Source: Paractinoplanes atraurantiacus (GTDB lineage: Bacteria > Actinomycetota > Actinomycetes > Mycobacteriales > Micromonosporaceae). From it: a DNA stretch of 64,000 nucleotides. The position numbers were made by a program, and so were the translations under genes. The notes under the pieces were generated by a model. The model made no database searches, was not told the DNA's origin, and was given only the letters and a program-made list of their open reading frames with translations. The stretch is taken from positions 267,867 through 331,866 of the forward strand of contig NZ_OBDY01000002.1 of assembly GCF_900215205.1 (NCBI RefSeq), given 5' to 3'. Positions 1 to 12,889 of this stretch are shown here, one piece after another. The stretch's first letter is position 1. Each line of letters opens with the position of its first letter.

Positions 1-1346
<1,346 letters not shown>

Positions 1347-1348
1347 GG

Positions 1349-2287
1349 TCAGACCTCCTTCTCCTGGCGCCGGACCAGCGAGAACCACACCGCCGACACG
1401 GCGAGCACGACGAGGAAGAACAGCATGGAGACGGCGGCCGCGTAGCCGAGCCGGAAGTTGGTGAAGCCCTGGTCGTAGACGTACTGCAGGATCGAGCGGG
1501 TGGCGAAGTTCGGGCCGCCGGAGGTCATCAGGTACATCTGGTCGAAGACCTTCAGCGAGGCGATCACCTGAAGCACCGCGACCAGGGTCGTGGTGCGGCC
1601 GAGCATCGGGATGGTGATCCGCCGGATCTGCTGCCACGGGCCCGCGCCGTCGATGGCCGACGCCTCGTAGAGCTCGCGCGGGATCTCCTGGAGCCCGGCC
1701 AGGTAGAGGATGAAGTTGAAGCCGAGCGTCCACCAGACGGTGGTCAGCGCCAGCGACGGCATCGCCCAGTTCGGGTCGCCGAGCCAGGCCGGCGACGCGA
1801 TGCCGATCTTGGACAGCGCCGCCTCGATCAGGCCCAGCTCCGGGGTGTACATGAAGATCCAGATCAGCGCGACGACGGCCGACGGCAGGATGAACGGCGC
1901 GAAGAACGCCAGCCGGAAGAACCAGCGGCCGCGGTTGACCCGGTCGGCGAGCAGCGCGAGGACGAACGCCAGCACGATCAGCGGCGGCGTGGTCAGGATC
2001 GTGAACCACACCGTGTGCCACAGCGACGACCAGAAGTCGGGGTCCTGCAGCGCCTCCGCGTAGTTGCCGAAGCCGGCGAAGCTGCCGAGCCCCGGGCGCA
2101 CGAGGCTGGCGTCGAAGAAGCTCATGATCAGGCCGTAGACGGCCGGGCCGATGATGAAGGCCAGATAGAGCAGGGCGAAGGGCAGCAGGAAGCCGATCGC
2201 CGGACGGCCGTGACTCTGCCGCGGGGACGCGGGACTGCCCGGTACCTCGGCCGGCCGGGCGCGGGGGGTGACGGTCTCGATGGACAC
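1349..2287 (-). CDS. CUT1 sugar ABC transporter permease (MalF/AraP type)
   Basis: 312 residues with about six membrane helices. The N-terminal 28 residues are Pro/Arg/Ser-rich and cytoplasmic, and the first helix is at about 31-53. The EAA loop is at about 207-230 ('YEASAIDGAGPWQQIRRITI'). Start GTG 2287 has GGAGGT six bases upstream, just after the stop of the binding-protein gene. It forms the heterodimeric membrane channel with the product of 465-1346. Order binding protein, MalF-like, MalG-like, glycosidase is the standard CUT1 layout. Family assignment is firm; substrate is inferred. Confidence 0.92.
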   Translation of the reverse strand: MSIETVTPRARPAEVPGSPASPRQSHGRPAIGFLLPFALLYLAFIIGPAVYGLIMSFFDASLVRPGLGSFAGFGNYAEALQDPDFWSSLWHTVWFTILTTPPLIVLAFVLALLADRVNRGRWFFRLAFFAPFILPSAVVALIWIFMYTPELGLIEAALSKIGIASPAWLGDPNWAMPSLALTTVWWTLGFNFILYLAGLQEIPRELYEASAIDGAGPWQQIRRITIPMLGRTTTLVAVLQVIASLKVFDQMYLMTSGGPNFATRSILQYVYDQGFTNFRLGYAAAVSMLFFLVVLAVSAVWFSLVRRQEKEV

Positions 2288-2304
2288 CAGCGACCTCCGG
2301 TCGG

Positions 2305-3651
2305 TCAGATCGGTGACGGGGTGCGGGCCAGACCACTGAGGGTGGAGCGCATCTGCCGCACCGCGGCGGCCGGCGCGACCTGGCCGTTCATGACGCCGCC
2401 GACAGCGGAGCCCATGACGATCTCGAAGTTGGAACCGGAGCCGGAATACCAGCCCTCGGCGTCGTAGGCGGCGGCCTCCGCGGCGGAGGCGTAGTTCGAC
2501 TGCGGCTTCATCTCCCGGTACCCGGCGCTCTCCAGGAAGGGCTGCCAGCTGGGTACGTGACCACCCTCGGCCCAGGTCTTGCTCTGGTCCAGCATCGAGG
2601 CGACGAAGCCGAGCGCCCGGTCCACCCGTTCCGGGCTGTCGTCGGGGTGCCGCGGCAGTACGAAGGTGTGCGAGTCGGCCTGAACGGCGTACGGGCCCTC
2701 CCGGTAGAGGTGCGGCACGAGCGTCATGGAGAAGGGCGTCTTCGCCGTCTGGAACGTCGAGATCTCCCACTCGCCCTGGAAGAAGAAGCCCGCCTGGCCC
2801 TCGGCGAACATCGCGATCGAGCCCTGGTAGTCGGCGGCCGAGGGGAACAGGCCGTCGGCGGTCAGGCTCCGCAGGAACGTCAGCACCTCGGTCGCCTTCG
2901 CGTCGTCGATGACGACCTCGCGGCCCTGGTCGGCTATCACCTGGCCGCCGAGCTGGGAGTAGAACGACTGGAAGATCCGCCACGGGGTCGCGGTCTCGCT
3001 GATGAACGCGACCACGCCGCCGTAGGCGCCGGTGACGTCCTTCGCCCGGCGCATGGCATCGGTGAAAGCCTCCGGGCTGTCCAGCGGGGCGAGCGCGCCG
3101 TCGCCGTCCAGCAGACCGGCCTTCTCGCAGACGTCGGTGTTGTAGAACATGACGAACGGATGGGTGTCCAGCGGAATGCTGTAGGCGCGCCCGTCCACCA
3201 GCCCGGCCTGCCAGGTGCGCGCGGTGAAGCGGTCGGGGCCGAGGCCGTTGCGGGCCAGCACGGCCGGGTCGAGCTCCTGGAGCAGATCCGCCTCGACCAG
3301 GTTCTTCATCCGGGTCAGATGCGAGATCGCCACGTCCGGCGGCTTGTCGCCGATCGTGGCCAGCGACAGCTTGGTGTAGTACGGGTTGCCCCAGGCGAGC
3401 GTGACCGCGCTCAGATCCACCTGCGGGTTGGCGTTCTGGTACGTCTCGAGCATCTGCTGCATCCGTACGCCGTCGCCCCCGCCGAACAGGTTCCAGAACT
3501 CGAGGGATCCGGCCGTCTCGCGGGAGGCGGTCAGCCCGCTGAGGACCTCCGACGAGCACCCCGACAGGGCCGCCGCCGCGCCGGCGGCCGCGACGCCACG
3601 CAGCAGGCCACGGCGGCTGAGTCGGGTGTGCGGCGTGCCGGGCATCTGCAT
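2305..3651 (-). CDS. CUT1 sugar-binding lipoprotein (family 1 extracellular solute-binding protein)
   Basis: 448 residues. The N-terminus has a twin-arginine motif at 13-14 ('LSRRGLLRG'), a hydrophobic stretch and a lipobox 'LSGC' with Cys32, so it is a Tat-type or Sec lipoprotein anchored outside the membrane. The mature part has the length and pattern of family 1 sugar-binding proteins ('FWNLFGGGDG', 'YSIPLDTHPFVMFYNTDVCE'). Start ATG 3651 was chosen because GAGGAGGG lies 7-8 bases upstream; a second ATG at 3645 is possible. It is the first gene of the operon and captures oligosaccharides for the two permeases. Ligand is probably an arabinose-containing oligomer, judged only from the GH51 neighbour. 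Confidence 0.92.
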   Translation of the reverse strand: MQMPGTPHTRLSRRGLLRGVAAAGAAAALSGCSSEVLSGLTASRETAGSLEFWNLFGGGDGVRMQQMLETYQNANPQVDLSAVTLAWGNPYYTKLSLATIGDKPPDVAISHLTRMKNLVEADLLQELDPAVLARNGLGPDRFTARTWQAGLVDGRAYSIPLDTHPFVMFYNTDVCEKAGLLDGDGALAPLDSPEAFTDAMRRAKDVTGAYGGVVAFISETATPWRIFQSFYSQLGGQVIADQGREVVIDDAKATEVLTFLRSLTADGLFPSAADYQGSIAMFAEGQAGFFFQGEWEISTFQTAKTPFSMTLVPHLYREGPYAVQADSHTFVLPRHPDDSPERVDRALGFVASMLDQSKTWAEGGHVPSWQPFLESAGYREMKPQSNYASAAEAAAYDAEGWYSGSGSNFEIVMGSAVGGVMNGQVAPAAAVRQMRSTLSGLARTPSPI

Positions 3652-3834
3652 GGCATATCCCTCCTCGACGGGCGGGCGCATCCGAGCCTCCCGCCGGCCC
3701 CGGCCGCCGGTCAACATCCCGGCTTTCGCAAGAACAGATCCCTCCGACCCGGAATGCGAAAAGTCCGTGGCCACCTCATCCGGAGGTCGCTCTCGCACGT
3801 ACTGCCTGCCAAGGTGTCGATTCGGGAGGTTCTC

Positions 3835-4623
3835 GTGCGGTGGCGGCGTCACTTGTGGGGTCCGGTGCTCATGGCGCTGGTCATGGTTCTGCTCGATCCG
3901 TTGCGCTCACCGGCCCGCGCGGAGCCCGGCGTGCCGGTGCCACCGGGCGAGCTCATCACCGACACCAACGACGGCGAGATCACCGACGCCGACCGTGATC
4001 TGGTCGTCAAGGTCCGGCTCGCCGGCCTGTGGGAGATCCCGGCGGGTCAGATGGCGCAGGAGAAATCGCGCAACCCCAGGATCCGGCAGATCGGCAAGAG
4101 CATCGCCGACCAGCACGTCGTCCTCGACAAGCTGGACCGGGCCGCCGCCAAGAAGCTCGGCATCAGAGTGCCCGACAAGCCGAACGCCGACCAGCAGGGC
4201 TGGCTCGGTGAGATGCGGGACGCCCAGGGCGAGGACTTCGACCGGATCTACATCGACCGGCTGCGCGCCGCCCACGGCAAGATCTTCCCGGCCATCGCGA
4301 CGATCCGCAGCAGCACCCGCAACGACACCGTCCGCAAGCTGGCCCAACAGGCGAACCAGTTCGTCGCCACCCACATGACGCTGCTCGAGTCCAGCGGCAT
4401 CGTCGACTATCAGGCGCTGCCCACGGCGCCGCCGCCCGCGCCCGCCACCACGCCCGCGGTCGCACCGGCCGCTCTCTCGCCGGCCGGCGCGACGCAAACC
4501 GGCGGCACGAACCAGGGCCTCGTGATCGGCGTCTTCGCCGCGGCCCTGGCGGCCGGAGCCTTCTTCACCTGGCGCACCATGGCCGCACGCCGGCGCCCGC
4601 GCCGCCGGCGCTACTACTACTGA
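3835..4623 (+). CDS. DUF4142 secreted/membrane-anchored protein
   Basis: 262 residues: signal peptide (about 1-29), a helical DUF4142 (ferritin-like) domain at about 50-190, a Pro/Ala-rich linker (195-222), one C-terminal membrane helix (about 229-248) and a basic tail ending in three Tyr. DUF4142 proteins are envelope or exported helical proteins of unknown function. Start GTG 3835 has GGGAGGT four bases upstream, and longer versions of the frame lack such a site. It is divergent from the sugar-transport operon. Its last codons overlap the stop of the convergent broken hydrolase gene at 4617. Confidence 0.85.
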   Translation: MRWRRHLWGPVLMALVMVLLDPLRSPARAEPGVPVPPGELITDTNDGEITDADRDLVVKVRLAGLWEIPAGQMAQEKSRNPRIRQIGKSIADQHVVLDKLDRAAAKKLGIRVPDKPNADQQGWLGEMRDAQGEDFDRIYIDRLRAAHGKIFPAIATIRSSTRNDTVRKLAQQANQFVATHMTLLESSGIVDYQALPTAPPPAPATTPAVAPAALSPAGATQTGGTNQGLVIGVFAAALAAGAFFTWRTMAARRRPRRRRYYY

Positions 4624-5317
4624 CGCCCCTGCCGCAGGAGCAGACGCAGCGCGTCGCTCGCGGCCGGGGCGAGCCCCTCCGGGTTCGCCGGGTCGGTCAG
4701 ATCGTGGGCCACGCCGGTGACCACGACCCGGCCGGGGCCGGTGGCATGCGCCCGTCGCAGCGCCGCCGCCAGTGTCGTGGTCGCCGGGCACGGGACCCGC
4801 GGGTCGGCGGTCCCGCAGGTGAGCAGGACGGGCGTCCGGGACGGCAGCCGCCGGGCGACCACGGCCGGGTCGAGGGCGTCGACGGTCTCGACGGCGAGAG
4901 CGATGCGCTGTCGTTCCCGCTCGTCCATCTGGCCCGCGGCCACGGCGGCGGCCGCGAGCCGCTCGTCCAACTGCCGGGCCAGAACGTCGAGGAGCCGTTG
5001 GGCCAAGGCTGCATCAGCCCGATCCCGGCCGGGCGAGGCTGGGCCGAGACAGCGACCCGCAGTGCCGTCAGCGCGCCTTCACTGTGCCCGATCAGGCATA
5101 GGCCCCGGCGGTCGACCTCGGGCCGGCCGGCCAGCAGCCGGTAGGCGGCGCCGGCCTGGCGGACGTAAGCGGGATAGTCGATCGTCTCGGGCTTTCCGGT
5201 GTAGGCGCCGAGCCCGGTGCGGCCCGTGCCGTACTTGTCGAAACGCAGGCTGACCACCCCGTCGCGCCCGAGCGCGCCGGCGATTTTGGGCAGGGTGTGC
5301 GAGCGCCTCCGGCTGAG
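4617..5317 (-). pseudogene. Broken alpha/beta-hydrolase (5' truncated and frameshifted)
   Basis: Two adjacent minus frames encode one hydrolase. The first gives 'SLRFDKYGTGRTG' and the nucleophile elbow 'GHSEG'. The second continues at about 5005-5010 with 'LAQRLLDVLARQ', the acid motif 'GTADPRVP' and the His motif 'GVAHDLTD'. One base appears to be missing where the frames meet. The 5' part, which should hold the first strand and oxyanion region, is absent: the frame meets a stop at the end of the cellulase gene (5318). The catalytic triad can be seen but not in one protein. A sequencing error could explain the frameshift but not the missing N-terminus. Probably a decayed relic bordering the cellulase gene. 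Confidence 0.75.
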
Positions 5318-8614
<3,297 letters not shown>

Positions 8615-8618
8615 CGAG

Positions 8619-8825
8619 CTAGTCGGTGAGGAGCCGGTCGAACTCGCCGCGCTTGGCGCCGAACAGGAACGAGTCCCACTCGTCGGTCGTGAACACCACG
8701 GTGCCGGCATCGCGTGCCTTGCTGTTGCGAACCTCGATGAGGCCGTCCTGACGGCGGGCCTCGACGCAACTGCCGCCGTTGCCCGTCGACCTGCTGGAAA
8801 TAATCCAGCCGGTTTCGCTGCTCAT
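8619..8825 (-). CDS. DUF397 small protein
   Basis: 68 residues with the typical DUF397 pattern: an N-terminal 'GWIISSRSTGNGGSCVEA', then 'VRNSKARDAGTVVFTTDEW' and a C-terminal 'FLFGAKRGEFD'. DUF397 proteins are soluble partners of XRE-DUF5753 regulators. Here the two genes converge tail to tail (stops at 8614 and 8619), whereas the usual order is regulator followed by DUF397 on one strand. Start ATG 8825. Confidence 0.88.
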   Translation of the reverse strand: MSSETGWIISSRSTGNGGSCVEARRQDGLIEVRNSKARDAGTVVFTTDEWDSFLFGAKRGEFDRLLTD

Positions 8826-9111
8826 CAGTGCCCCCGCCCCTGGCGTTGCTCGCTGTACGTAACCGACATGACACCGCTCCGACGTCCGCCTGAAGTGCGG
8901 AATCAGACGCCCGAAACTTTCACCACGAAAGCGGCGGCACTTACCGTAGCCGAAACCCGCCGGGGATGCATCCTGTCATCGTGATACTTGTCCTCGTGAA
9001 ATCTTGCACGGACCTCGGCCCGCTGTCATGATTCCACTGTGGCGCCTGGCGACCCCTCGCCACTGATCCGACAGCTCCCGCTGGTCCGCCGCAGTTCTGA
9101 GAGGACGGCCG

Positions 9112-10005
9112 ATGCGGATCCTCGATCCCGCAGCCGCCGACACGGGCGGCGCCGATGTCGCCCGTCTCCAGGCCCGCATCGATCAGCTCGCGGCGCACGT
9201 CCAGCAGCTGGAGCAGGAACGCGCCTCACTGCGATGGATGGCCGGCCACGACGAGCTCACCGGGCTGGCCAACCGCCGCCTCTTCCACGCGCTCGCCCCG
9301 GACCTGCTGCGCGGCGACGACTGCTCATCGGCCGTCGTGATCCTCGACCTCAACGGCTTCAAGCCGATCAACGACACGTACGGGCACGATGCCGGCGACG
9401 AGGTTCTCCGCGTGATCGCCGGCCGGATGGCCGCCTGCCTCGGCGACCACCTGGTGGCCCGGCTCGGCGGTGACGAGTTCGCCGCCCTGCCCCGCGCACC
9501 GCACGCCGACGTTCCGGAGGCGTGGTGGCACGAGGTGGCCGGCTCGCTGAGCGCGGCGATCGCGCCCCCGATGGACGTGCGGGGACACACCCTGTCGGTC
9601 ACCGCCTCGATCGGCGTCGTCCCGGCCGGGCGCCCGGCCGACCTTCCCGAGCTGCTGCGCCGCGCGGACCGGGCGATGTTCAGCGCCAAGCGACACGCGA
9701 AAGCCGCCGGCCAGACCGGTATCACCTGGGTCGTGGCCACCGAGCGGGGAGACCACACCGAGACGTACGGGCCGGCCGCCCCGGAACCCGCGGTGGCGTG
9801 CCGCCCGGGCGACCCGGTGTGGGTGCACCGCAGCGGCGCCCGGCGGGCGGGAGTCGTCGAGAGCGCCTGCGAATGGGCGGCCCTGGTCCGCTACCGGTGC
9901 CCGAACGGCGCCGGCACGATGGTCGACACGATCCCCACGAGCTGTCTGACGATCCGGGCCGAAACCGATCCGTACCTGGACCAGAATTCGTCCCTCTACC
10001 GCTGA
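9112..10005 (+). CDS. Diguanylate cyclase (GGDEF) with C-terminal SH3-like tail
   Basis: 297 residues, no membrane segment. A short coiled coil (about 17-40) precedes a GGDEF domain with an intact 'LGGDEF' active site at 119-123, the 'DELTGLANRR' opening and the 'NDTYGHDAGD' segment, so it should make c-di-GMP. The product-inhibition I-site Arg expected four residues before the 'LVAR' stretch is Cys109 here, so feedback control is probably absent. The last about 75 residues ('GDPVWVHRSGARRAGVVESA') look like a small beta-barrel of unknown role. Start ATG 9112 has AGAGGA upstream. It ends 7 bases before the stop of the convergent oxidoreductase. Confidence 0.9.
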   Translation: MRILDPAAADTGGADVARLQARIDQLAAHVQQLEQERASLRWMAGHDELTGLANRRLFHALAPDLLRGDDCSSAVVILDLNGFKPINDTYGHDAGDEVLRVIAGRMAACLGDHLVARLGGDEFAALPRAPHADVPEAWWHEVAGSLSAAIAPPMDVRGHTLSVTASIGVVPAGRPADLPELLRRADRAMFSAKRHAKAAGQTGITWVVATERGDHTETYGPAAPEPAVACRPGDPVWVHRSGARRAGVVESACEWAALVRYRCPNGAGTMVDTIPTSCLTIRAETDPYLDQNSSLYR

Positions 10006-10012
10006 TCGCGGG

Positions 10013-10939
10013 TCAGCCCGCCGTCAGCACGATCTTTCCGCGCAGTCCGCCGGCCAGCACCCGCCGGTGGGCGTCGGCCGCCTCGGTCAACGGCATCGTG
10101 TCCGCGACACGCGTGCGCAGCTCTCCCGTCGCCACCTGGCCCACGAGCTCGGCCAGCAGCTCGCGGTCGAGCCGGATGAGTTGCAGCTCCTGGCGGACAC
10201 CGCGGGCCGGGACGAAGCCCGGCGTGGGCCGGGTCACGACCACGACACCCCTGTCCTCGACGGCGGCGGCCGCCGCCTCGCCGAGCGGGACCGCGTCGAA
10301 CACCGCGGCCACCGGCCCCACCGTGGACAGGTCGGCGGAACGGGGGACGACCTCGTGAGCGCCGAGCTCGCGCACCCATCGCTCATCGTCGTGGGCGGCC
10401 TGGGCCAGGACGCGGTAGCCGCCGCGCACGGCGAGCTGGGTGGCGAAGCCGCCGACGCCGCCGCTCGCTCCGGTGATCAGAATGCTGCTGCCGGCCGGAA
10501 GCATCGCCAATGACACCAGGGAGAGCCCCTGGTGCGCGGTCTGGGCGTTGAGCGGCACCGTGGCCGCGGAGACGAAGTCCAGCGCATCCGGCAACCGCAC
10601 CAACCAGTCGGTGTCGGCCGCCACGAACTCGGCATAGCCGCCCGGCACACCCCGGGTCGTGTACCACGGGATCATCCCGGCGACACGATCGCCGACCTCG
10701 AGCTCGGCCGGGCCGGGGCCGACCGATGTCACCTCGCCGGCGATGTCCCACCCGGGGGAGAAGGGCGGCACGTCCGGCCCGAGGGGGATCTCTCCGGTGG
10801 TGGCGGCGACGTCGGCCGGGTGCACGCAGACCGCACGGATCCGGACCACCACCTGCCCCGGCCCCGCCTCGGGCTCGGGCAACTCGGTCACCTGCAACAC
10901 CTCAGGCCCGCCAAGCGCGGCCGCGACGACTCCCAGCAC
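10013..10939 (-). CDS. Zinc-independent medium-chain (quinone-type) oxidoreductase
   Basis: 308 residues with an N-terminal GroES-like fold ('PGQVVVRIRAVCVHPADVAA'), 'SPGWDIAGEVTSVGPG', and a Rossmann fold with the 'TGASGGVGGFATQLA' NADPH-binding loop. The zinc-ligand set of alcohol dehydrogenases is absent, so it belongs to the quinone oxidoreductase/enoyl reductase branch of the MDR superfamily. Monocistronic, convergent with the GGDEF gene and divergent from the xylanase. Substrate cannot be told from the sequence. Confidence 0.88.
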   Translation of the reverse strand: MLGVVAAALGGPEVLQVTELPEPEAGPGQVVVRIRAVCVHPADVAATTGEIPLGPDVPPFSPGWDIAGEVTSVGPGPAELEVGDRVAGMIPWYTTRGVPGGYAEFVAADTDWLVRLPDALDFVSAATVPLNAQTAHQGLSLVSLAMLPAGSSILITGASGGVGGFATQLAVRGGYRVLAQAAHDDERWVRELGAHEVVPRSADLSTVGPVAAVFDAVPLGEAAAAAVEDRGVVVVTRPTPGFVPARGVRQELQLIRLDRELLAELVGQVATGELRTRVADTMPLTEAADAHRRVLAGGLRGKIVLTAG

Positions 10940-11006
10940 GCGTCCACTCTAGACCGTCGGCGCTCGGTGCGACATCACGCTCTGTTGCGAATCGGGAGCG
11001 GAACTC

Positions 11007-11035
11007 TTGACCACCTGAGAAGGCGCGCATAGATT
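11007..11035 (+). promoter_or_regulatory. Vegetative-type promoter of the GH10 xylanase gene
   Basis: TTGACC (11007-11012), a 17-base spacer, then TAGATT (11030-11035): a near-consensus housekeeping promoter. Transcription would begin at about 11042, just before the palindromic element at 11047. Confidence 0.7.
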
Positions 11036-11046
11036 CCAGTGATTAC

Positions 11047-11073
11047 TTCCGGAATGTTTCCGGAACTTTCGGA
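11047..11073. promoter_or_regulatory. Candidate xylanase operator downstream of the promoter
   Basis: CCGGAATGTTTCCGG (11049-11063) is a perfect palindrome with a three-base centre. It is flanked by TTCCGGAA and followed by GGAACTTTCGG, which resembles the GAAA/TTTC-type elements reported upstream of actinomycete xylanase genes. It covers the expected first transcribed bases, where a bound repressor would block elongation. The protein that binds it is unknown. Confidence 0.55.
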
Positions 11074-11103
11074 TCCTCATCGCCCTAGTCGCAAGGAGTT
11101 CCG

Positions 11104-12249
11104 GTGCGTCTTCGACTTGCCCTTTCCGTTGTCAGCGCCGCAGTGGTGCTGGGCGGACAACTGACCTTTGCCGGCTCGGCGCCGGCCGGCGCCACGCCGC
11201 CGGCCGCGAAACCGTCGCCGCCTCCGTCGTACCCGGCCGACTCGCTCCGCGCGCTCGCCGCCCGCGTGGGCCTGCGCGTCGGCACGGCCGTGAACCCCGA
11301 TCTGCTGGGCACCAACGAGAAGTACACCCAGATCGCCGCGGAGCAGTTCTCCTCGATCACCCCGGAGAACGCGATGAAATGGGCCGAGGTGGAGGCCGTC
11401 CGCGGGACCTACACGTGGGAGAAGGCCGACCAGGTCGTCGCCTTCGCGAAGAAGAACAAGCAGTTGGTACGCGGCCACACCCTCGTCTGGCACAACCAGC
11501 TGCCCGCGTGGCTGTCCTCCGACGGCTACACGACCACCCTGTCGAACGACGAGGTCAAGGCGGCCCTGAAGAAGCACATCTTCGACCAGGCGCGCCACTT
11601 CAAGGGCGACATCTGGCAGTGGGACGTGGTCAACGAGGCGTTCGACGACAACGGCCAGCCCCGCCAGACGATCTGGTACAAGGCGTGGGGCGGCACCGGC
11701 TACATCGCCGACGCGTTCCGCTGGGCGCATCAGGCCGACCCCAAGGCCCTGCTGTTCTACAACGACTACAACCTCGAGTTCACCGGAGTGAAGAGCGACG
11801 CCGTGTACGCGATGGTGCGCTCGCTCCAGGCGCAGCGCGTGCCGATCCACGGCGTCGGGTTCCAAGGTCACCTCTCCACCCAGTACGGCTACCCCGACCT
11901 CGGCAACAACCTCGAGCGCTTCGCCGCCCTCAAGCTGAAGGTCGCCCTGACCGAGGTGGACGTCCGGACGCAGACCAGGCCGGACGCCGTCAACGAGCCG
12001 GTGAACGCGCTCGCCCCGTACGCCCAGGAAAGCTATTGGTCCCGCACGCTCAAAGCGTGCCTGGCCGTCCGCGCCTGCGTCTCGTTCACGCCGTGGGGCT
12101 TCGGCGACGCCTACTCGTGGGTGCCCGGCTGGTTCACCGACCCGCAGGAGGGCGCCGCTCTGATCTACGACGAGCAGCTCAACCCGAAGGGCCAGTACGA
12201 CGTGCTGCAGCAGGACCTGGCGCTCGCCTCCGGCGCCCCGCGCCGCTGA
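11104..12249 (+). CDS. GH10 endo-1,4-beta-xylanase, secreted
   Basis: 381 residues: signal peptide (about 1-30), Pro-rich linker to 43, then a single GH10 barrel. The acid/base Glu178 lies in 'WDVVNEAF' and the nucleophile Glu284 in 'ALTEVDVR'; 'TPENAMKW' and 'GHTLVWH' are also GH10 marks. No carbohydrate-binding module is attached, unlike most secreted hydrolases in this window. Start GTG 11104 follows AAGGAG. It cuts xylan backbones and would work with the GH62 arabinofuranosidase and esterase at 24308-26841. Its own promoter and palindromic element lie just upstream. Confidence 0.95.
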   Translation: MRLRLALSVVSAAVVLGGQLTFAGSAPAGATPPAAKPSPPPSYPADSLRALAARVGLRVGTAVNPDLLGTNEKYTQIAAEQFSSITPENAMKWAEVEAVRGTYTWEKADQVVAFAKKNKQLVRGHTLVWHNQLPAWLSSDGYTTTLSNDEVKAALKKHIFDQARHFKGDIWQWDVVNEAFDDNGQPRQTIWYKAWGGTGYIADAFRWAHQADPKALLFYNDYNLEFTGVKSDAVYAMVRSLQAQRVPIHGVGFQGHLSTQYGYPDLGNNLERFAALKLKVALTEVDVRTQTRPDAVNEPVNALAPYAQESYWSRTLKACLAVRACVSFTPWGFGDAYSWVPGWFTDPQEGAALIYDEQLNPKGQYDVLQQDLALASGAPRR

Positions 12250-12258
12250 GCACACGAC

Positions 12259-12289
12259 CGCTGCCGCCGGCACGCAGCCGGCGGCAGCG
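12259..12289. terminator. Bidirectional hairpin terminator
   Basis: A perfect 13-bp stem (12259-12271 with 12277-12289) and a 5-base loop, between the convergent xylanase and NTF2-like genes. No T-run follows, as is common in high-GC actinobacteria. Confidence 0.7.
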
Positions 12290-12302
12290 GGCCGGTGACA
12301 GG

Positions 12303-12812
12303 TCAGCCACGGCGTTTCCTCGGGTCGGCCAGCGGAACCAGGCGGCGTTCGCCGAGGCGCGTCATGGCGTTGAGCGGAGCGGTCGCGAGACCGACCACGC
12401 GGGCCAGGCCGGCCCGCTTCTGCCGGCGCAGCAGGCGCGGGCCGATGCCCGCCATCACCTCGGTCAACGCCGGCATCGGACGCCCGAACAGCGTCAGCTC
12501 GCGGATCCGTCCGTCGCCGTCCAATCGCAGGAGTTGCGCCTCCTCGAGCGGCTCGCGGCCCGCGACCCCGTAGTAGAACAGCGCACGAGTGTCGTCGCTG
12601 CCGAGTTCGGTGTGGTAGCGAATGTCGCGAATGATCTCGAACGCCGCGGACAGCACCTCGGTCACCTCGGCCGGGCCCCGGAACCGGAACTTACCGGTGA
12701 GCGGCGAGATCAGTTCGACATCCGGGGCGAGGCATGCCCCGGCCGCCGCCGCGTCGCCGCTCTCCCCGGCGGCCCGCCAGGCCGCGATGGTGTTGTGCGC
12801 GCTGGTCCCCAT
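12303..12812 (-). CDS. NTF2/SnoaL-like protein
   Basis: 169 residues from ATG 12812. The first about 110 residues fit the NTF2/SnoaL-like alpha+beta barrel ('MGTSAHNTIAAWRAAGESGD' to 'DGRIRELTLFGRP'). A basic C-terminal extension with 'RLLRRQKRAG' follows. Members range from small-molecule isomerases to binding proteins, so function cannot be assigned. A longer frame to 12842 would overlap the possible upstream starts of the divergent CorA gene; 12812 was preferred, although its ribosome site is weak. Confidence 0.75.
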   Translation of the reverse strand: MGTSAHNTIAAWRAAGESGDAAAAGACLAPDVELISPLTGKFRFRGPAEVTEVLSAAFEIIRDIRYHTELGSDDTRALFYYGVAGREPLEEAQLLRLDGDGRIRELTLFGRPMPALTEVMAGIGPRLLRRQKRAGLARVVGLATAPLNAMTRLGERRLVPLADPRKRRG

Positions 12813-12889
12813 GAGAGCCCATGATGCCCTCTGCCGCCGCATCGTGGTATGTGTTGATGCAGCGAACCCGAGCGATGAGCGGTGGGCGG

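Noticed and set aside
8911..8926. CGAAACTTTC plus GAAAG, similar to xylanase-type elements
   Set aside because: No sugar gene is adjacent; it lies about 190 bases before the GGDEF gene and is probably chance. The rest of 8826-9111 shows nothing clear.
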